From assembly GCF_001701025.1 (NCBI RefSeq), contig NZ_CP016793.1, forward strand, positions 7,998,001 through 8,062,000: a DNA stretch of 64,000 nt. The letters run 5' to 3'. Position 1 is the first letter of the stretch, and every line of letters starts with the position of its first letter. A program made the position numbers and the translations under genes. Shown piece by piece: positions 43,601 to 53,659 of this stretch. This DNA comes from Lentzea guizhouensis (lineage in GTDB: Bacteria > Actinomycetota > Actinomycetes > Mycobacteriales > Pseudonocardiaceae). The notes under the pieces are model-generated. The model saw only the letters and a program-made list of their open reading frames with translations, was not told the DNA's origin and made no database searches.

Positions 43601-46371
43601 CCGGCCCCACCGGGGACGGCGCAACGGTTCGGGCCGCCCCGAACGGCGTCTTCTCCGCTCTTCGCGACCAGCTGCACGAGGCGGCGACCGAGTTCGCCGA
43701 CGGACCCGGCGCGCTGGAGGGCATCCTGCGCGGCATGGTCGACGACGTCGACCGCGCCGTGCGGGAACCACTGGAGATCTTCCCGGTCTGTCACCACTCC
43801 CCCGCCTCGGCCGTGGCGATGGCGCGGCGGCTGCGGGAGAAGCAGCCGAAGGTCGTGTACCTGGAGCTGTGCGAGGACATGGCGCCGCTGCTGACCGAGC
43901 TGCGCAACTGCCGGCTTCCCGTTGCGGTGCAGGCGTTCGCGAGCGAGGTCGACGGCTTCCCGGCCGAGTGGGCGCCGCTGTCGGTGGTCGCGCCGATCAC
44001 CGAGGCGTCGGCGGAGTACCAGGCGATCTCCTACGCGCTGGACACGCCCGGTGTCGAGCTGGTGCTGGTCGACCGCTCGTCCGACCACGTGTTCCAGTGG
44101 CAGGCACCCGAGGCGGGCCCTGCCGACGAGGAGGCGCTGCACGGCGACGCGGTCGGTGTGGAGATCGGTGACCTGCGGCCGCGCTTCGCCGAGCTGGAGG
44201 AGCACCTGCTGCACCACGGCAAGGTGCGGCACTGGTCGGAGTGGTGGCACCAGTACGTCGAGCAGCCGCTCGGCGACAGCGACCACGACACCTACCGCCA
44301 GGTGATGTTCCTGATCGGCAGCCTGTTCCGCCGGCTCGCGCCCGGAGACCCGCACCGGGTCACCGTGGACGAGGACCGCGAGCGCTACATGTGGACCAGG
44401 ATGCGCGAGCACCTGGCGGCCAGCGGCGCGGACCCGGCCGAGTGCCTGTACGTCTGCGGTGCCTTCCACGCGGCGAGCCACGTCGCGGAGTTCGGCGTCG
44501 AGGGCTCCGGTGACTTCGAGATCAGCCCGCGCAGCGCCAGCAGGTGGCAGTACGGCCTGATCCCGTCCAGCCACGCGGCGATCGAGGCGCAGTTCGGCCT
44601 CGCGCCCGGTTCGGTGTCGATCGCGGCCACCGAGTGGGCGAAGAACCTGCGGCGCACCAAGGTGAAGCCGTTCGCGCTGGAGGGACAGACCGGCGCGAGG
44701 AAGGCGAAGAAGCCGCTGCCGGAACCCGTGGCCGGGCTCGCGGCCGCGGACCAGCTCTCCGGCTTCCTGCAACGCCCGCCGGTGCTCGACCGGCTGGACG
44801 AGGCCGAGCTGCTGAGCTGGTCGGTGGAGGTGGTCCGCGCGGCGCGGCGCAACGGTTACCTCTCCTCCACCGCCGACGCGATCTCCGTGTTCGAGACGTC
44901 GATCCTGCTGGCAGGCCTGCGCGACCGGGCCCGTCCGACGCCGTACGACTTCCAGGACGCGGCGGTCACGTGCATCGAGAAGGACGTCGTGCCCGGCCGC
45001 CGGGACGTCCGCCGCATCGTCGAGATCATGATGGGCGGCGACCGGATCGGCCAGGTCGGCTACGACGCCCTGCCACCGCTGGCCCGCGACGTGCACGACC
45101 GCCTCGCCCCGCTGGACCTCAAGCTGGGCCAGCGCGGCGTGCAACGGGCGTTGCTCGACATCGCCGGGCAGCCGGAGCTGGAAGCGTGCTCCGACCTGCT
45201 GTGGATGTTGCGCTACCTGATGCCCCACGGCGCCGCCCGCCCGATCATGGGCGAGCGCAGCCTCGGCGAACGCCCGATCCAGGAGTCGTGGGACCTGGCC
45301 CTGGGCACCCACCAGCGCGCCTTGATCGAGCTGGGCTACGAGGGCGTCAGCGTCGAGCAGGTGGTCGAACAACGCCTTCGCCGCGCCGCCCACGACCCGC
45401 AGGCCACCACCGCCCGCGCCCTCGAAGCCGTCGAGGACGCAATCCGGTACCTGCACAGTCCGCGCCTGGCCGCCGAGCTCGGCACCCGCGCCCTCGACAT
45501 CCTCGCCACCGAGCGCACCGTCGACGGCGCCCCCGAGGTCCTGCGCCGGGCCCGCCGCCTGCTGGCCTACTACCGCACCACCGACCCGGCCCTGCCGCCG
45601 TGGATCGAGTCCTTCGTCCGCACCGGCTACGCCCACTACTGCACGCTGCTGCCGACCGCCTTCACCGAGGAGGACGCCACCGTCGACCAGGTCGCCGCCA
45701 CCCTCGGCTTCCTGTTCAGCATGGAGTCCCTGGCCCTGTCCCTGGGCTGCGACCGCACCCAGCTGGAGCTCGCCGTCGCCCAGTCCCACCCCGAGGACCC
45801 GGCCAAGGTGGCCCTCCTGTGGGCCGCCCAGGTGCAACTCGGCCGCCTGACCCGCGCCGACCTCCGCACCCGGTGCCAGGACCTCCTCACCAACCCCCTC
45901 ACCCTTCCCAGCTACCCCCGCTACCTCAGCGGCTTCGTCCACGCCCTCGAGCCGGCCCCGTCCCTGGTGGACTTCGTGGTGGAGACCATCTCCACCGCCT
46001 TCGCCCACCTCCCCGACCGCCTGCTCCTCCCCTGGCTGCCCACCCTCATCACCACCCTGCGCACCCGCGGCGCGCAGTACGTCCCCCTCCTCATCCGCGA
46101 GGCGGCCCGCATCTTCCCGGCCCGCCTCCCCGCCCTCGACACCTGGACTCCGCCCTGGCTCGCCGAGCCCATCCCCACCCCGACCCGCCCGAGGGCAACT
46201 TCCTCGCCCTCGGGCGTACCACTGCTGGCGGCCCACCCGGCGACCTGCGACGCCCTCGCGGAGCTGCTGGGCTGCACGGGTTCCTGGCAAGCGGCAGCGC
46301 CGTCCGGCGTCACCCTGCTGACCAAGCACCCGGACACCGCCTTGGCCTTGGAGGCGCTGCTGACCCCTTGA
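43597..46371 (+). CDS. DUF5682-like large protein of the MoxR/vWA operon
   Basis: Protein of 924 residues. The N-terminal half begins, after a 60-residue helical lead, with FPVCHHSPASAVAMARRLREK and VVYLELCEDM, the signature of the DUF5682/EreA-ChaN-like group of putative metallohydrolases; CGAFHAASH near residue 290 may supply another metal ligand. The second half is helical and repeat-like. Third-position base use changes to C-richer codons in the last about 900 bases, still one frame. GTG overlaps the MoxR stop. In related loci this protein is taken to be the enzymatic effector; the catalysed reaction is unknown. Confidence 0.82.
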   Translation: MTGPTGDGATVRAAPNGVFSALRDQLHEAATEFADGPGALEGILRGMVDDVDRAVREPLEIFPVCHHSPASAVAMARRLREKQPKVVYLELCEDMAPLLTELRNCRLPVAVQAFASEVDGFPAEWAPLSVVAPITEASAEYQAISYALDTPGVELVLVDRSSDHVFQWQAPEAGPADEEALHGDAVGVEIGDLRPRFAELEEHLLHHGKVRHWSEWWHQYVEQPLGDSDHDTYRQVMFLIGSLFRRLAPGDPHRVTVDEDRERYMWTRMREHLAASGADPAECLYVCGAFHAASHVAEFGVEGSGDFEISPRSASRWQYGLIPSSHAAIEAQFGLAPGSVSIAATEWAKNLRRTKVKPFALEGQTGARKAKKPLPEPVAGLAAADQLSGFLQRPPVLDRLDEAELLSWSVEVVRAARRNGYLSSTADAISVFETSILLAGLRDRARPTPYDFQDAAVTCIEKDVVPGRRDVRRIVEIMMGGDRIGQVGYDALPPLARDVHDRLAPLDLKLGQRGVQRALLDIAGQPELEACSDLLWMLRYLMPHGAARPIMGERSLGERPIQESWDLALGTHQRALIELGYEGVSVEQVVEQRLRRAAHDPQATTARALEAVEDAIRYLHSPRLAAELGTRALDILATERTVDGAPEVLRRARRLLAYYRTTDPALPPWIESFVRTGYAHYCTLLPTAFTEEDATVDQVAATLGFLFSMESLALSLGCDRTQLELAVAQSHPEDPAKVALLWAAQVQLGRLTRADLRTRCQDLLTNPLTLPSYPRYLSGFVHALEPAPSLVDFVVETISTAFAHLPDRLLLPWLPTLITTLRTRGAQYVPLLIREAARIFPARLPALDTWTPPWLAEPIPTPTRPRATSSPSGVPLLAAHPATCDALAELLGCTGSWQAAAPSGVTLLTKHPDTALALEALLTP

Positions 46372-46376
46372 AAAGC

Positions 46377-46414
46377 GTTGCCCGGCCCGCTGCACGAGCA
46401 GCGGGCCGGGCAAC
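46377..46414. terminator. strong bidirectional terminator hairpin
   Basis: A perfect 17-bp stem, GTTGCCCGGCCCGCTGC (46377-46393) with its reverse complement at 46398-46414, and an ACGA loop. It fills the gap between the convergent DUF5682-like gene (stop 46371) and S15 peptidase gene (stop 46434). AAAA precedes it, giving a U-run for the minus-strand transcript. Confidence 0.85.
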
Positions 46415-46433
46415 GGTGCAAAGGACGTGCGGG

Positions 46434-48203
46434 TCAGGTGCCGATCGAGCCGCCCACGATCGGCAGCACCACCTTGCTCACGCCCAGCGACACGTTCACC
46501 GAGATCCCGGCGGAACCCGTGTCGACCCCGATGTAGCCGCTGTGGTTCGTCACCAGCACGATCCCGATCCGGTGCCCGGCAGGGATCACCGCGTCACGCG
46601 CGTGCAGCTTCCACGTCACGTCGACGGCGGTGTTGAGGGGCAGCGCCGCCGACGACTCCAGCGATCCGCGGTTCTTCGTGTCGATCGACCCCTTGGTCAG
46701 CATGGTCGCGGTGACCGCCTGCACCGAGACCGCCGGCGGCTGGGCGCAGCCGGTGCGGTTGCGGAGGTCGTCGCGGGAGCACTTCTCCGTCGAGAGCTGC
46801 AGCGGGGTGCGTTCGGAGAGCACGGCTTGGCTCGTGGGGCCGTAGTCGACCAGCAGTGCGGTCAGCGGGGTGGAGGTGCGGTTGGCGGCGATGCGGGCCG
46901 TCACCTGGACCTCGCCGGAGAGGCGTGCCTCGCGGGTCAGGGGTGCGGTGACGTAGGCGAGGCGGCGGGGGTCGGCGGTCTCCGGGTTGGCCATCATGGC
47001 CGACTCGCTGAGGGTGGTGTTGTCCGTCAGGCGCTGGGTTTGGCCGGTGCCGGAAGGAGAAGCGGTCAACGAGCCGGTGAAGCCTCCTGCGGCCGGGCCG
47101 AGGTGGAGGGTCGTGGCGGCGGTGCCGGGCTGGGGCCAGGAGGCGTGTTGTTCCCAGGTGCCGTTGGGGCGCTGGATGTCGGCCATGGGCTCGCTCATGA
47201 TGCCGTTGTCGACGCCCTTGAGCCAGTGGTCCATCCAGAGGCCCATGACGCGTTGCCACTCGGCCTGGCGGAAGGAGATCGGGTCGAGGTGGCCGCCGCG
47301 GTGCAGCCAGAGCTTGCGGGGGACGCCCTGGGCGGCGAGTGCGTCCCACCAGCGACCGAACTGGGAGGGCTTGACGTTCCAGTCCGCTTGGCCGTGCACG
47401 ACGAACACCGAGGCGCTCACCGCGCCGGCGGAGGGGCGGTAGTCGCGGGTGCGCCAGAACGAGGTGTAGTCGTAGGACTGGTCGCCGTCGTTGCGGGCGA
47501 GGCTGTCGAGCACGGCGCGGCACTTCGGCTTCTGCGCGGCGCTGATCACGTAGTTGGCGAGGGAGGTCGGGTAGTCGGTGGTGTGGCCGCGGTAGCCGAT
47601 GCCCTGGTCGCGGGAGTACTCGTACCAGCTGGAGATGGCGGCGATGGGCACGATGGTCTTGACGCCCGGGATGTTCGCGGCGGCCGCGGCGTTGGGCAGG
47701 GTGCCGTTGTAGGAGACGCCGAGCATGCCGACGTTGCCGGTGCTCCAGGACGCCACGGCCGGGGTGCCGTCGGCGTAGCGGGCGGTGGTGCGGCCGTTGA
47801 GCCAGTCGACGACGGCGCGGACGCTGGTGGTGTCCTCGGGACCGCCGGTGGTCGGGCAGCCGGTCGAGCGGGAGGTGCCTTGCATCTCCACCTCGACGAC
47901 GGCGTAGCCGCGCGGCACGAAGTACTCGTCGTACCACCGGCCGAAGCCGCGCGGCACGTCCAGGGCCGAGGTGGCGCCGAGGCCGTAGTAGGGGCTGGCC
48001 TCCATGACCACGGGCACCCGGCCGGCTCCGCCGGGGCGTTTGACGTCGGCAGCGATGCGGTCGCGCACACCGTCGCCATCACTGTCCATTGAGGACTCGA
48101 CGTAGACGGTCTCGGTGATGTCGGCGGCGGGAGCGGCGGCGGCTGTCACGGGCAGACCGGCCGCGAGCAGGGATATGAGCACAGCAGGGACAAGGGTTCG
48201 CAT
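46434..48203 (-). CDS. secreted Xaa-Pro dipeptidyl-peptidase-like S15/CocE hydrolase
   Basis: Exported alpha/beta hydrolase of 589 residues. Signal peptide (LVPAVLISLLAAGLPVTA) cleaved near AAAAPA. The nucleophile lies in GMLGVSYNG, preceded by the oxyanion segment EASPYYGLG, the acid residue region VHGQADWNV, and the histidine in LHRGGHLDP. The C-terminal about 220 residues form the jelly-roll domain of the S15/CocE group (HARDAVIPAGHRIGIVLVTN). The Streptomyces homologues are secreted X-prolyl dipeptidyl aminopeptidases that release dipeptides from proteins. The ATG at 48203 directly precedes the signal peptide. It separates the two chaperone-like operons. Confidence 0.92.
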   Translation of the reverse strand: MRTLVPAVLISLLAAGLPVTAAAAPAADITETVYVESSMDSDGDGVRDRIAADVKRPGGAGRVPVVMEASPYYGLGATSALDVPRGFGRWYDEYFVPRGYAVVEVEMQGTSRSTGCPTTGGPEDTTSVRAVVDWLNGRTTARYADGTPAVASWSTGNVGMLGVSYNGTLPNAAAAANIPGVKTIVPIAAISSWYEYSRDQGIGYRGHTTDYPTSLANYVISAAQKPKCRAVLDSLARNDGDQSYDYTSFWRTRDYRPSAGAVSASVFVVHGQADWNVKPSQFGRWWDALAAQGVPRKLWLHRGGHLDPISFRQAEWQRVMGLWMDHWLKGVDNGIMSEPMADIQRPNGTWEQHASWPQPGTAATTLHLGPAAGGFTGSLTASPSGTGQTQRLTDNTTLSESAMMANPETADPRRLAYVTAPLTREARLSGEVQVTARIAANRTSTPLTALLVDYGPTSQAVLSERTPLQLSTEKCSRDDLRNRTGCAQPPAVSVQAVTATMLTKGSIDTKNRGSLESSAALPLNTAVDVTWKLHARDAVIPAGHRIGIVLVTNHSGYIGVDTGSAGISVNVSLGVSKVVLPIVGGSIGT

Positions 48204-48415
48204 GGGTTTCCTCCGGTGCGAGCCCGGCCGAGCAGGGGTGACCGGGCACACCGGAATTGCACCGAGGCGGGAACGTGCGGCGGTACCGTCGAAAGATCTT
48301 GACGGTTGCCGGAACTCGGGCGACTGGCCAGAAGGTGGACAGTTCCTGGCCAAACGGCGCGATGACCGCTCGTGCGGAGTTTGCTTTCCGGGTCGGGGAC
48401 GGCGGCCGGAGGGTG

Positions 48416-50893
48416 ATGGACCAGTTCGACGTGTTCGTGAGCTACGCCTCGGTGGACCGGGCGGTGGTCCGGCCCTTCGTCGAACGGTTGCGGGCCGACG
48501 GGTTCCGGGTCTGGTTCGACGAGCAGCGGATGGCGGGCGGGCGGCCCGCGATGCAGCAGCTCGCGGACGGCATCGAGAACTCGGCGCACCTGGTCGCATG
48601 CCTCACCGACGCCTACCTCCAGCGGGCGTGGACGGGCTTCGAGCTGCAGGTCAGCCGGTACCTCGACCCGGCGGGGCGGTCCGGGCGGACGATCCCGGTG
48701 CTGTTCGAACGGCTCACCGGGCCCGTGCCGGCGGAGATCAGGTTCCTCGCGCTCTGCGACCTCACCGACGACGCGACCTACGACCTCGAGTACCGCAAGA
48801 TCGTCGGGTCGATCACGCGCCCGGTGCCCTCCGCGAGCCCCGAACCGCTGCAGGACGCGTGCGTCGCGCCGTTCCAGCACCTCGACGAGCCGGCCGTGGC
48901 GTTGTTCAAGACCCACCAGGCCGTCTCCGCGCTGCTGCGGCACCAGGACGGCACGGGCGGGCCGACGCTCGAGAAGCTCGTGCACTCCGGGGAGGTGCCG
49001 CCGCATCTGCGCGCGCCGCTCGCCACCGTCCAGGCCTACGCGCGCGGCACGGAGGACGACGCGGTGATCACCATCCGCTCGGTCGCGCCCGCTCTGTCCG
49101 CGTTGATGATGCTGGCGCAGTGGGCCCTGCCCGGTGAGACGCCGGACCCGTGGACCGAGGTCTTCGACAGCCTGCCGGACAACGGGGACGGGACGAAGGC
49201 GATCTCCGGCACGACGTTCACGGTCCGCGGCCCGCAGCTGGGCAGGACGGGCCTCGGGCCGCGCTACGCCGGGCACGACCTGCTGCGCGGCGAACCGGTG
49301 TCGGTGCACCTGGTGGGCCTGCCGGAGGACCGGGACGAGGCGTTCTTCGCCGAGATCGCGCGCTTCTCCCGGATCGCGAACGCCGCGGTGGTGTCGCCGG
49401 TCGCGGCAGGACCGGTCTCGGTCGACGGCAAACGCCGCTGCCTCTACGTCATCATGCCCACGATCGACGGCGACAGCGCCCAGGACCTCGTCCGCAGGGA
49501 CGGGCCGCTGCCCGCCAGGGCCGCGCACGAGGTGTGCCTGGGCATCGCGCGGGCGCTCAGGGCGTTCCACGAGGCCCAGCCGCCGATCGTGCACGGCGAC
49601 GTCACCCCCGCCAACGTCGTCGTCGGCCGGCACGGTGCGGTCCGGGTGCTGTGCATCGCGCGGGAGATGGCGGACGTGCCGGTCGACGACGTGACCGGCA
49701 CGGCGGCGAGCCGGGTGGACTCGTTCCTGTTCGGCAGCCCGGAACACCGGTCGGGGCAGCCGCCGACCCCGCGGACCGACCTGTTCGCGCTCAGCGCCGT
49801 CCTGCACTTCCTGCTGACCGGCGAGTACCCGACCGCCGACGACGTCGCCGCGTCCCCGCTCCGGCACTGCGCCACCGCCGCGGAGGCCTGCGCGGTGCTG
49901 GAACGGCACGTCGCCGACCTGCCGGCCGGGAGCAGGCTGACCGCCGTGCGCCGCCGCTCCCGGATCCCCGTCCCGAGACCGGTGACCGCCGACGGCCTCA
50001 TGCTCGTGCACTCGGTGGAGGTCCAGGCACGCCAGGCCTGGCCGCTCGCGGACGACCGGGTGCTGGTCTGGGAACTGGGCTCCGACACGCTCGCCGTGCT
50101 CGACGGCGACGACCTCGGCTGGCGGGACGACCGTCCGGTGCCCGTGCGCCGGTCGGTCGTGGGCCGGCGGCCGCGTCGGCGTCGGCGGGTGGGACGGCGC
50201 CGTGCGGTACTTCTCCGGTCACGACGCGGTGGCCGCGCACCAGCTCGACGGCACCGTCGGCGACCTCGCGTTCGTCGGTGACGACCTCGTCGCCGGCTCC
50301 TGGAAGCGCGAGCTGACCCGGCTGACCGGCAGCGGCCGCCGGTCGACCTGCTCGCGGTCGACCGGGGCGTGCACCGGATCGCCGCCACCGGCGACCGGTT
50401 CGCGGTCTCGGGCCTGGCGGGCGGCCTCGCGCGGTACGCCGACACGCGCAGGACCGCCGACCACCCCGAGCTGGACTTCGTGGGCGACATCGCCTTCGCC
50501 GGCAGCCGGCTGGTCGTGCTGACCCACGACAACGAGCTGACCAGCATGCGGCTCGACGACACCTTCACCGCACGCGAGACCAAGCCCGGCGCGAGGAGGC
50601 TGCTGCCCTCCCCCGTGCCGGGCACCTGCTTGCTGCTGACCGACGAGCAGGTCTGGCTGGTCGACGACGCGAACCGGCACCTGCTGCACGCCACGATGCC
50701 CGCCGGGTACGCCTTGCTCTCCGCTGCTCCCGGCGGTTTCACCGCGTCCACCCCGGACGGCTGCGGCTACTGGCACGACGGCGCCCGGCAGCACCTGTGG
50801 CCGGACGCCCTCTGCGCCGTGCTCGCCCAGGACGGTCACCGGCTCGCCGTCACCAGACCGGGCGTCGTCGAGCTGTACGAGGTCGGCGGGTGA
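48416..50893 (+). pseudogene. TIR domain - pseudokinase - beta-propeller protein, two frameshifts
   Basis: ATG 48416 follows GGAGGGTG. Residues 1-140 are a TIR domain: FDVFVSYASVDR, the loop VWFDEQRMAGGRP, and the putative catalytic glutamate in RAWTGFELQ. Residues about 250-500 are a kinase-like domain with HGDVTPANVVV (catalytic-loop D and N kept), but the ATP-binding lysine is replaced (PVSVHLV) and DFG reads CIAR, so it is probably a pseudokinase; SPEH stands for APE. The C-terminal third is a propeller-like region (WDGAVRYFSGHD, LVAGSWKRELTRLTG, RIAATGDRFAVSG). It is continuous only if the frame shifts near 50160 and 50337, both in G/C-rich runs. Its last base overlaps the TPR gene by GTGA. 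Confidence 0.8.
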
Positions 50894-53184
50894 GCGCCCT
50901 GCGAGCGGCGATCGCCGAGCTGAGCCGGCGCGGCGACACCCCCGAGGTGCGGGTCGCGCTCGCGGAGGCGCGGTTCCGGCTGGCGCTGCGGACCGACCCG
51001 GCGGAGGCGGTCGAGCTGCTGCGCGCGGCCGCCGAGGCCGATCCGTTCCAGCCCAAGGTGTTCCTGCACCTCGGCCGGCTGCTGCACCTGCAGGGCAGGT
51101 ACTCCTGCGCACTGCGCGAGTACCGCCGGGCGGCCGAGCTGGTGCCGGACAGCGACCGCGTCCGGCGGTTGGTCGCACTCGCCGAGCACGGCCTGGGCCC
51201 GGCCAAGAAGCGGGTCAAGCCCACCGCCGACACGTGGTTGCTGCTCCTGCTCGACGAGCTGGCCAAGCCGAAACCGGCCCGCGCCCAGGTCACCGCCTGC
51301 CTGGAACACGCCACCGGCACCGAACGCGCCGTCGCCGCGATCCTCCTGCTCGCCACCGGCGAACACCCCGCCAAGGTCCGCGACCTCGCGGACGACCCCG
51401 TCCTCGACGCGGTCCTGGAGCTGGCCGAGGAACGCGACCCGGCGGCGTTCGTCGGCACCGCGGCCGAGCACCTGCGCGCCGGCACCCTCCCGATCGAGCT
51501 CGTCTGCTGCACCCACTTCGCGAAGTACCGGCACTTGCCCGCCCTCGACGCGCTCCGGCTGCTGGACCGCTACCCCGCCGACCTCCGCGACCAGGACTGC
51601 TTCACGGAACTGGAGATCGCGGTCCTCGACGCGTGCGCGCGGCGGGCCTGGGCGGAGGACCGCCTGGACGAGGCGAAACTGCTGTGGCGGGAGACGATCC
51701 CGCTCGACCCGCACCGCGTGCCGGTCGCCGTGAACCTCGCCCTGCTGGCCGCCCGCACCAGGTCCGCCGAGGAGTACGGCCCCGCCTGGGCCCGGCTCGC
51801 CGAGCTGCTGTACCTGCACGCCGCGGCGGCGGGGAACGTGCAGCTCATGCTCGAGGACCGCGTCACCCTGCACCGCGCCATCAGCCAGAACAGCAGGCAG
51901 CGGCACGTGCTGGGCCGCGACCTGCCCGACGAGGAGCAACTGCGGTCCTGGCTGCGCGATCCCGAGGCGCTGGAGGTGTGGCTGCGCGAGTGGGACTGCC
52001 ACTACCTCAACGCCCGGCTCGGCTTCCGCTCCCCCACCTACCGCCTCGGCGTCCGCACCACCGCCGCGCGCGACGCGCTGGTCCGGCACGTCGACGCCGA
52101 GCTGCGGCCCCGCAGGTGGACCGGCATCGGCGTGTTCTGCGACCTCGCGAACGCGTCGTTCGCCGAAGCCCGCGCACAACGCCACGACGACTACCTCGAA
52201 CTGGAGAAGGCACGAGCCGACGCGCTCACCGACGAGACGTTCCACCACGCGCTGCTCCTGCGCCGCCTGCTGCACGCCCTGACCGACACACCGAACCCGT
52301 TGCGCCAGGGTCTGCTCCTCGCCCGCCACCTGTTCGCGCTGCCGTGGCCGGACTTCCAGCCGCTGTGCGTCGAACGCGGCCTGGTCGACCCCGGCGTCGA
52401 CCTCGACCAGCTCTTCGAGGCGGACCTCATCCGGCTGGCGGCCGGGGAGAACCGGCTGGAGGACCTGGACGCGTGCATCGAGCTCCTGCCGCACCGCCTG
52501 GCGCCACGCGCGTTCCGCTGCCGGGCCCTGCAGCAGGCGGGCCGGCTCGACGAGGCCTACGCGGAGGCGCTGGAGGCACTCAAGGAGCCCGTCGTCGACG
52601 AGGACCTGCCGCGCCGGGCCGGTCTGGTCGGCCTGCTCGGCGCCATCGGACGGGAAGCGGTTCCCGCCCACCTGAGCGAGTTCGGTGACCGCGCCGGTCT
52701 CGAGGCGTTCGTCGACGCGGCCAGGGTGGCGCTCGACCGGTTTCCACACGCCGGTTCGCTGCGCGTCCACCTCGCCAGGACGCTCACCGCGCTCGGCGGC
52801 GCCGAGCGGATGACCGAAGCGGAGCGACTGCTGGCCGAGGGCGTCGCGATCGCGCTGACCGACGAGCAGCGCCAGGAGTTCGAGCAGGCGCTCACCTCGA
52901 CCGGTGAGGCGGCCGAGGTCGACACGGCCCGCCGGCGGGTGCTGGAACTGTTCAACGCCGCTCTGGACGGCGCCCGCGACGCCGTCGACGAGTACAACGA
53001 GGCCCGCTACGCCGGCATGGCCCACCGCTCGCTCGCGAAGATCCGGCGAGCGCTGGACGACCTCGCGGAGGCGCTCACCGTCGCGGAGCAGGCGGGGCTG
53101 CGGCGTGAGGTGGCCGAGCTGGAGAAGTGGCTGGACCACCTCGGCGAGCTCGAGGGCGAGCTGCAGCGCAGAGGGGTGTGGTGA
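50890..53184 (+). CDS. large TPR-like helical repeat protein of the Hsp70/TIR operon
   Basis: Soluble protein of 764 residues. TPR-like repeats are clear near the N-terminus (PFQPKVFLHLGRLLHLQG, YSCALREYRRAAEL) and around residues 270-300 (AEDRLDEAKLLWRETIPLD), 540-560 and 620-700. No enzymatic motif or signal peptide. GTG overlaps the upstream stop as GTGA. TPR proteins commonly bind Hsp70 or sensor proteins, and here one gene later is a J-like protein followed by Hsp70, so a scaffold role is plausible but inferred. Confidence 0.85.
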   Translation: MSALRAAIAELSRRGDTPEVRVALAEARFRLALRTDPAEAVELLRAAAEADPFQPKVFLHLGRLLHLQGRYSCALREYRRAAELVPDSDRVRRLVALAEHGLGPAKKRVKPTADTWLLLLLDELAKPKPARAQVTACLEHATGTERAVAAILLLATGEHPAKVRDLADDPVLDAVLELAEERDPAAFVGTAAEHLRAGTLPIELVCCTHFAKYRHLPALDALRLLDRYPADLRDQDCFTELEIAVLDACARRAWAEDRLDEAKLLWRETIPLDPHRVPVAVNLALLAARTRSAEEYGPAWARLAELLYLHAAAAGNVQLMLEDRVTLHRAISQNSRQRHVLGRDLPDEEQLRSWLRDPEALEVWLREWDCHYLNARLGFRSPTYRLGVRTTAARDALVRHVDAELRPRRWTGIGVFCDLANASFAEARAQRHDDYLELEKARADALTDETFHHALLLRRLLHALTDTPNPLRQGLLLARHLFALPWPDFQPLCVERGLVDPGVDLDQLFEADLIRLAAGENRLEDLDACIELLPHRLAPRAFRCRALQQAGRLDEAYAEALEALKEPVVDEDLPRRAGLVGLLGAIGREAVPAHLSEFGDRAGLEAFVDAARVALDRFPHAGSLRVHLARTLTALGGAERMTEAERLLAEGVAIALTDEQRQEFEQALTSTGEAAEVDTARRRVLELFNAALDGARDAVDEYNEARYAGMAHRSLAKIRRALDDLAEALTVAEQAGLRREVAELEKWLDHLGELEGELQRRGVW

Positions 53185-53191
53185 CAGGGCC

Positions 53192-53659
53192 ATGTTCATG
53201 ATCGACCTCGGGGCCGACTCCTACTACTCGCTGCTCGGCGTCACCCCGAACGCGACCGCGGCGCAGATCCGGCAGGCCCGCGACGGCCTGATCCGCGAGC
53301 TGCGCGAACGCCAGCGCCGCGAACCGACCCGCCGCACCGAGCTCGACGAACGGCAGCGCGTGGTCAACGCGGCGGGCGAGCAACTGGCGCGACCGGCCAG
53401 GAGAGCGCAGTACGACCAGGACAACGCACACCTGCGGTTCTTCACCGTCCGCACGGCCGCGGCGCCCATGTTCACCGAGCCGGCCGACCGCACCGCCGTC
53501 CTGCACCGCATGCTGCGCGACCACTTCGCCGCACGCGGAACGGGGCTGCCACCGCTGTCCGACCTGGACAGGACCGACTTCTCCGCCGACCACTCGCCCA
53601 ACCGCCTGCTCGACGAGCTGCTGGCCCAAGGAGACAACCAGTGCCATTCCACAAGGTGA
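53192..53659 (+). CDS. J-domain-like protein lacking HPD
   Basis: Protein of 155 residues. Residues 8-72 align with a J-domain: DSYYSLLGVTPNATAAQIRQARDGLI for helices I-II and NAAGEQLARPARRAQYD for helices III-IV. The loop that should hold the invariant His-Pro-Asp reads RQRREPTRRTELD, so the motif that stimulates Hsp70 ATPase is absent. The rest is acidic and unstructured-looking. It overlaps the Hsp70 gene by 19 bases and is expected to pair with it. ATG 53192 is used; another ATG two codons on is possible. Confidence 0.85.
   Translation: MFMIDLGADSYYSLLGVTPNATAAQIRQARDGLIRELRERQRREPTRRTELDERQRVVNAAGEQLARPARRAQYDQDNAHLRFFTVRTAAAPMFTEPADRTAVLHRMLRDHFAARGTGLPPLSDLDRTDFSADHSPNRLLDELLAQGDNQCHSTR

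Noticed and set aside
42439..46413. 1324-codon open frame on the minus strand opposite the MoxR and DUF5682-like genes
   Set aside because: No motif and low-complexity Gly/Val/Arg content; the plus-strand genes carry clear AAA+ and DUF5682-like motifs.
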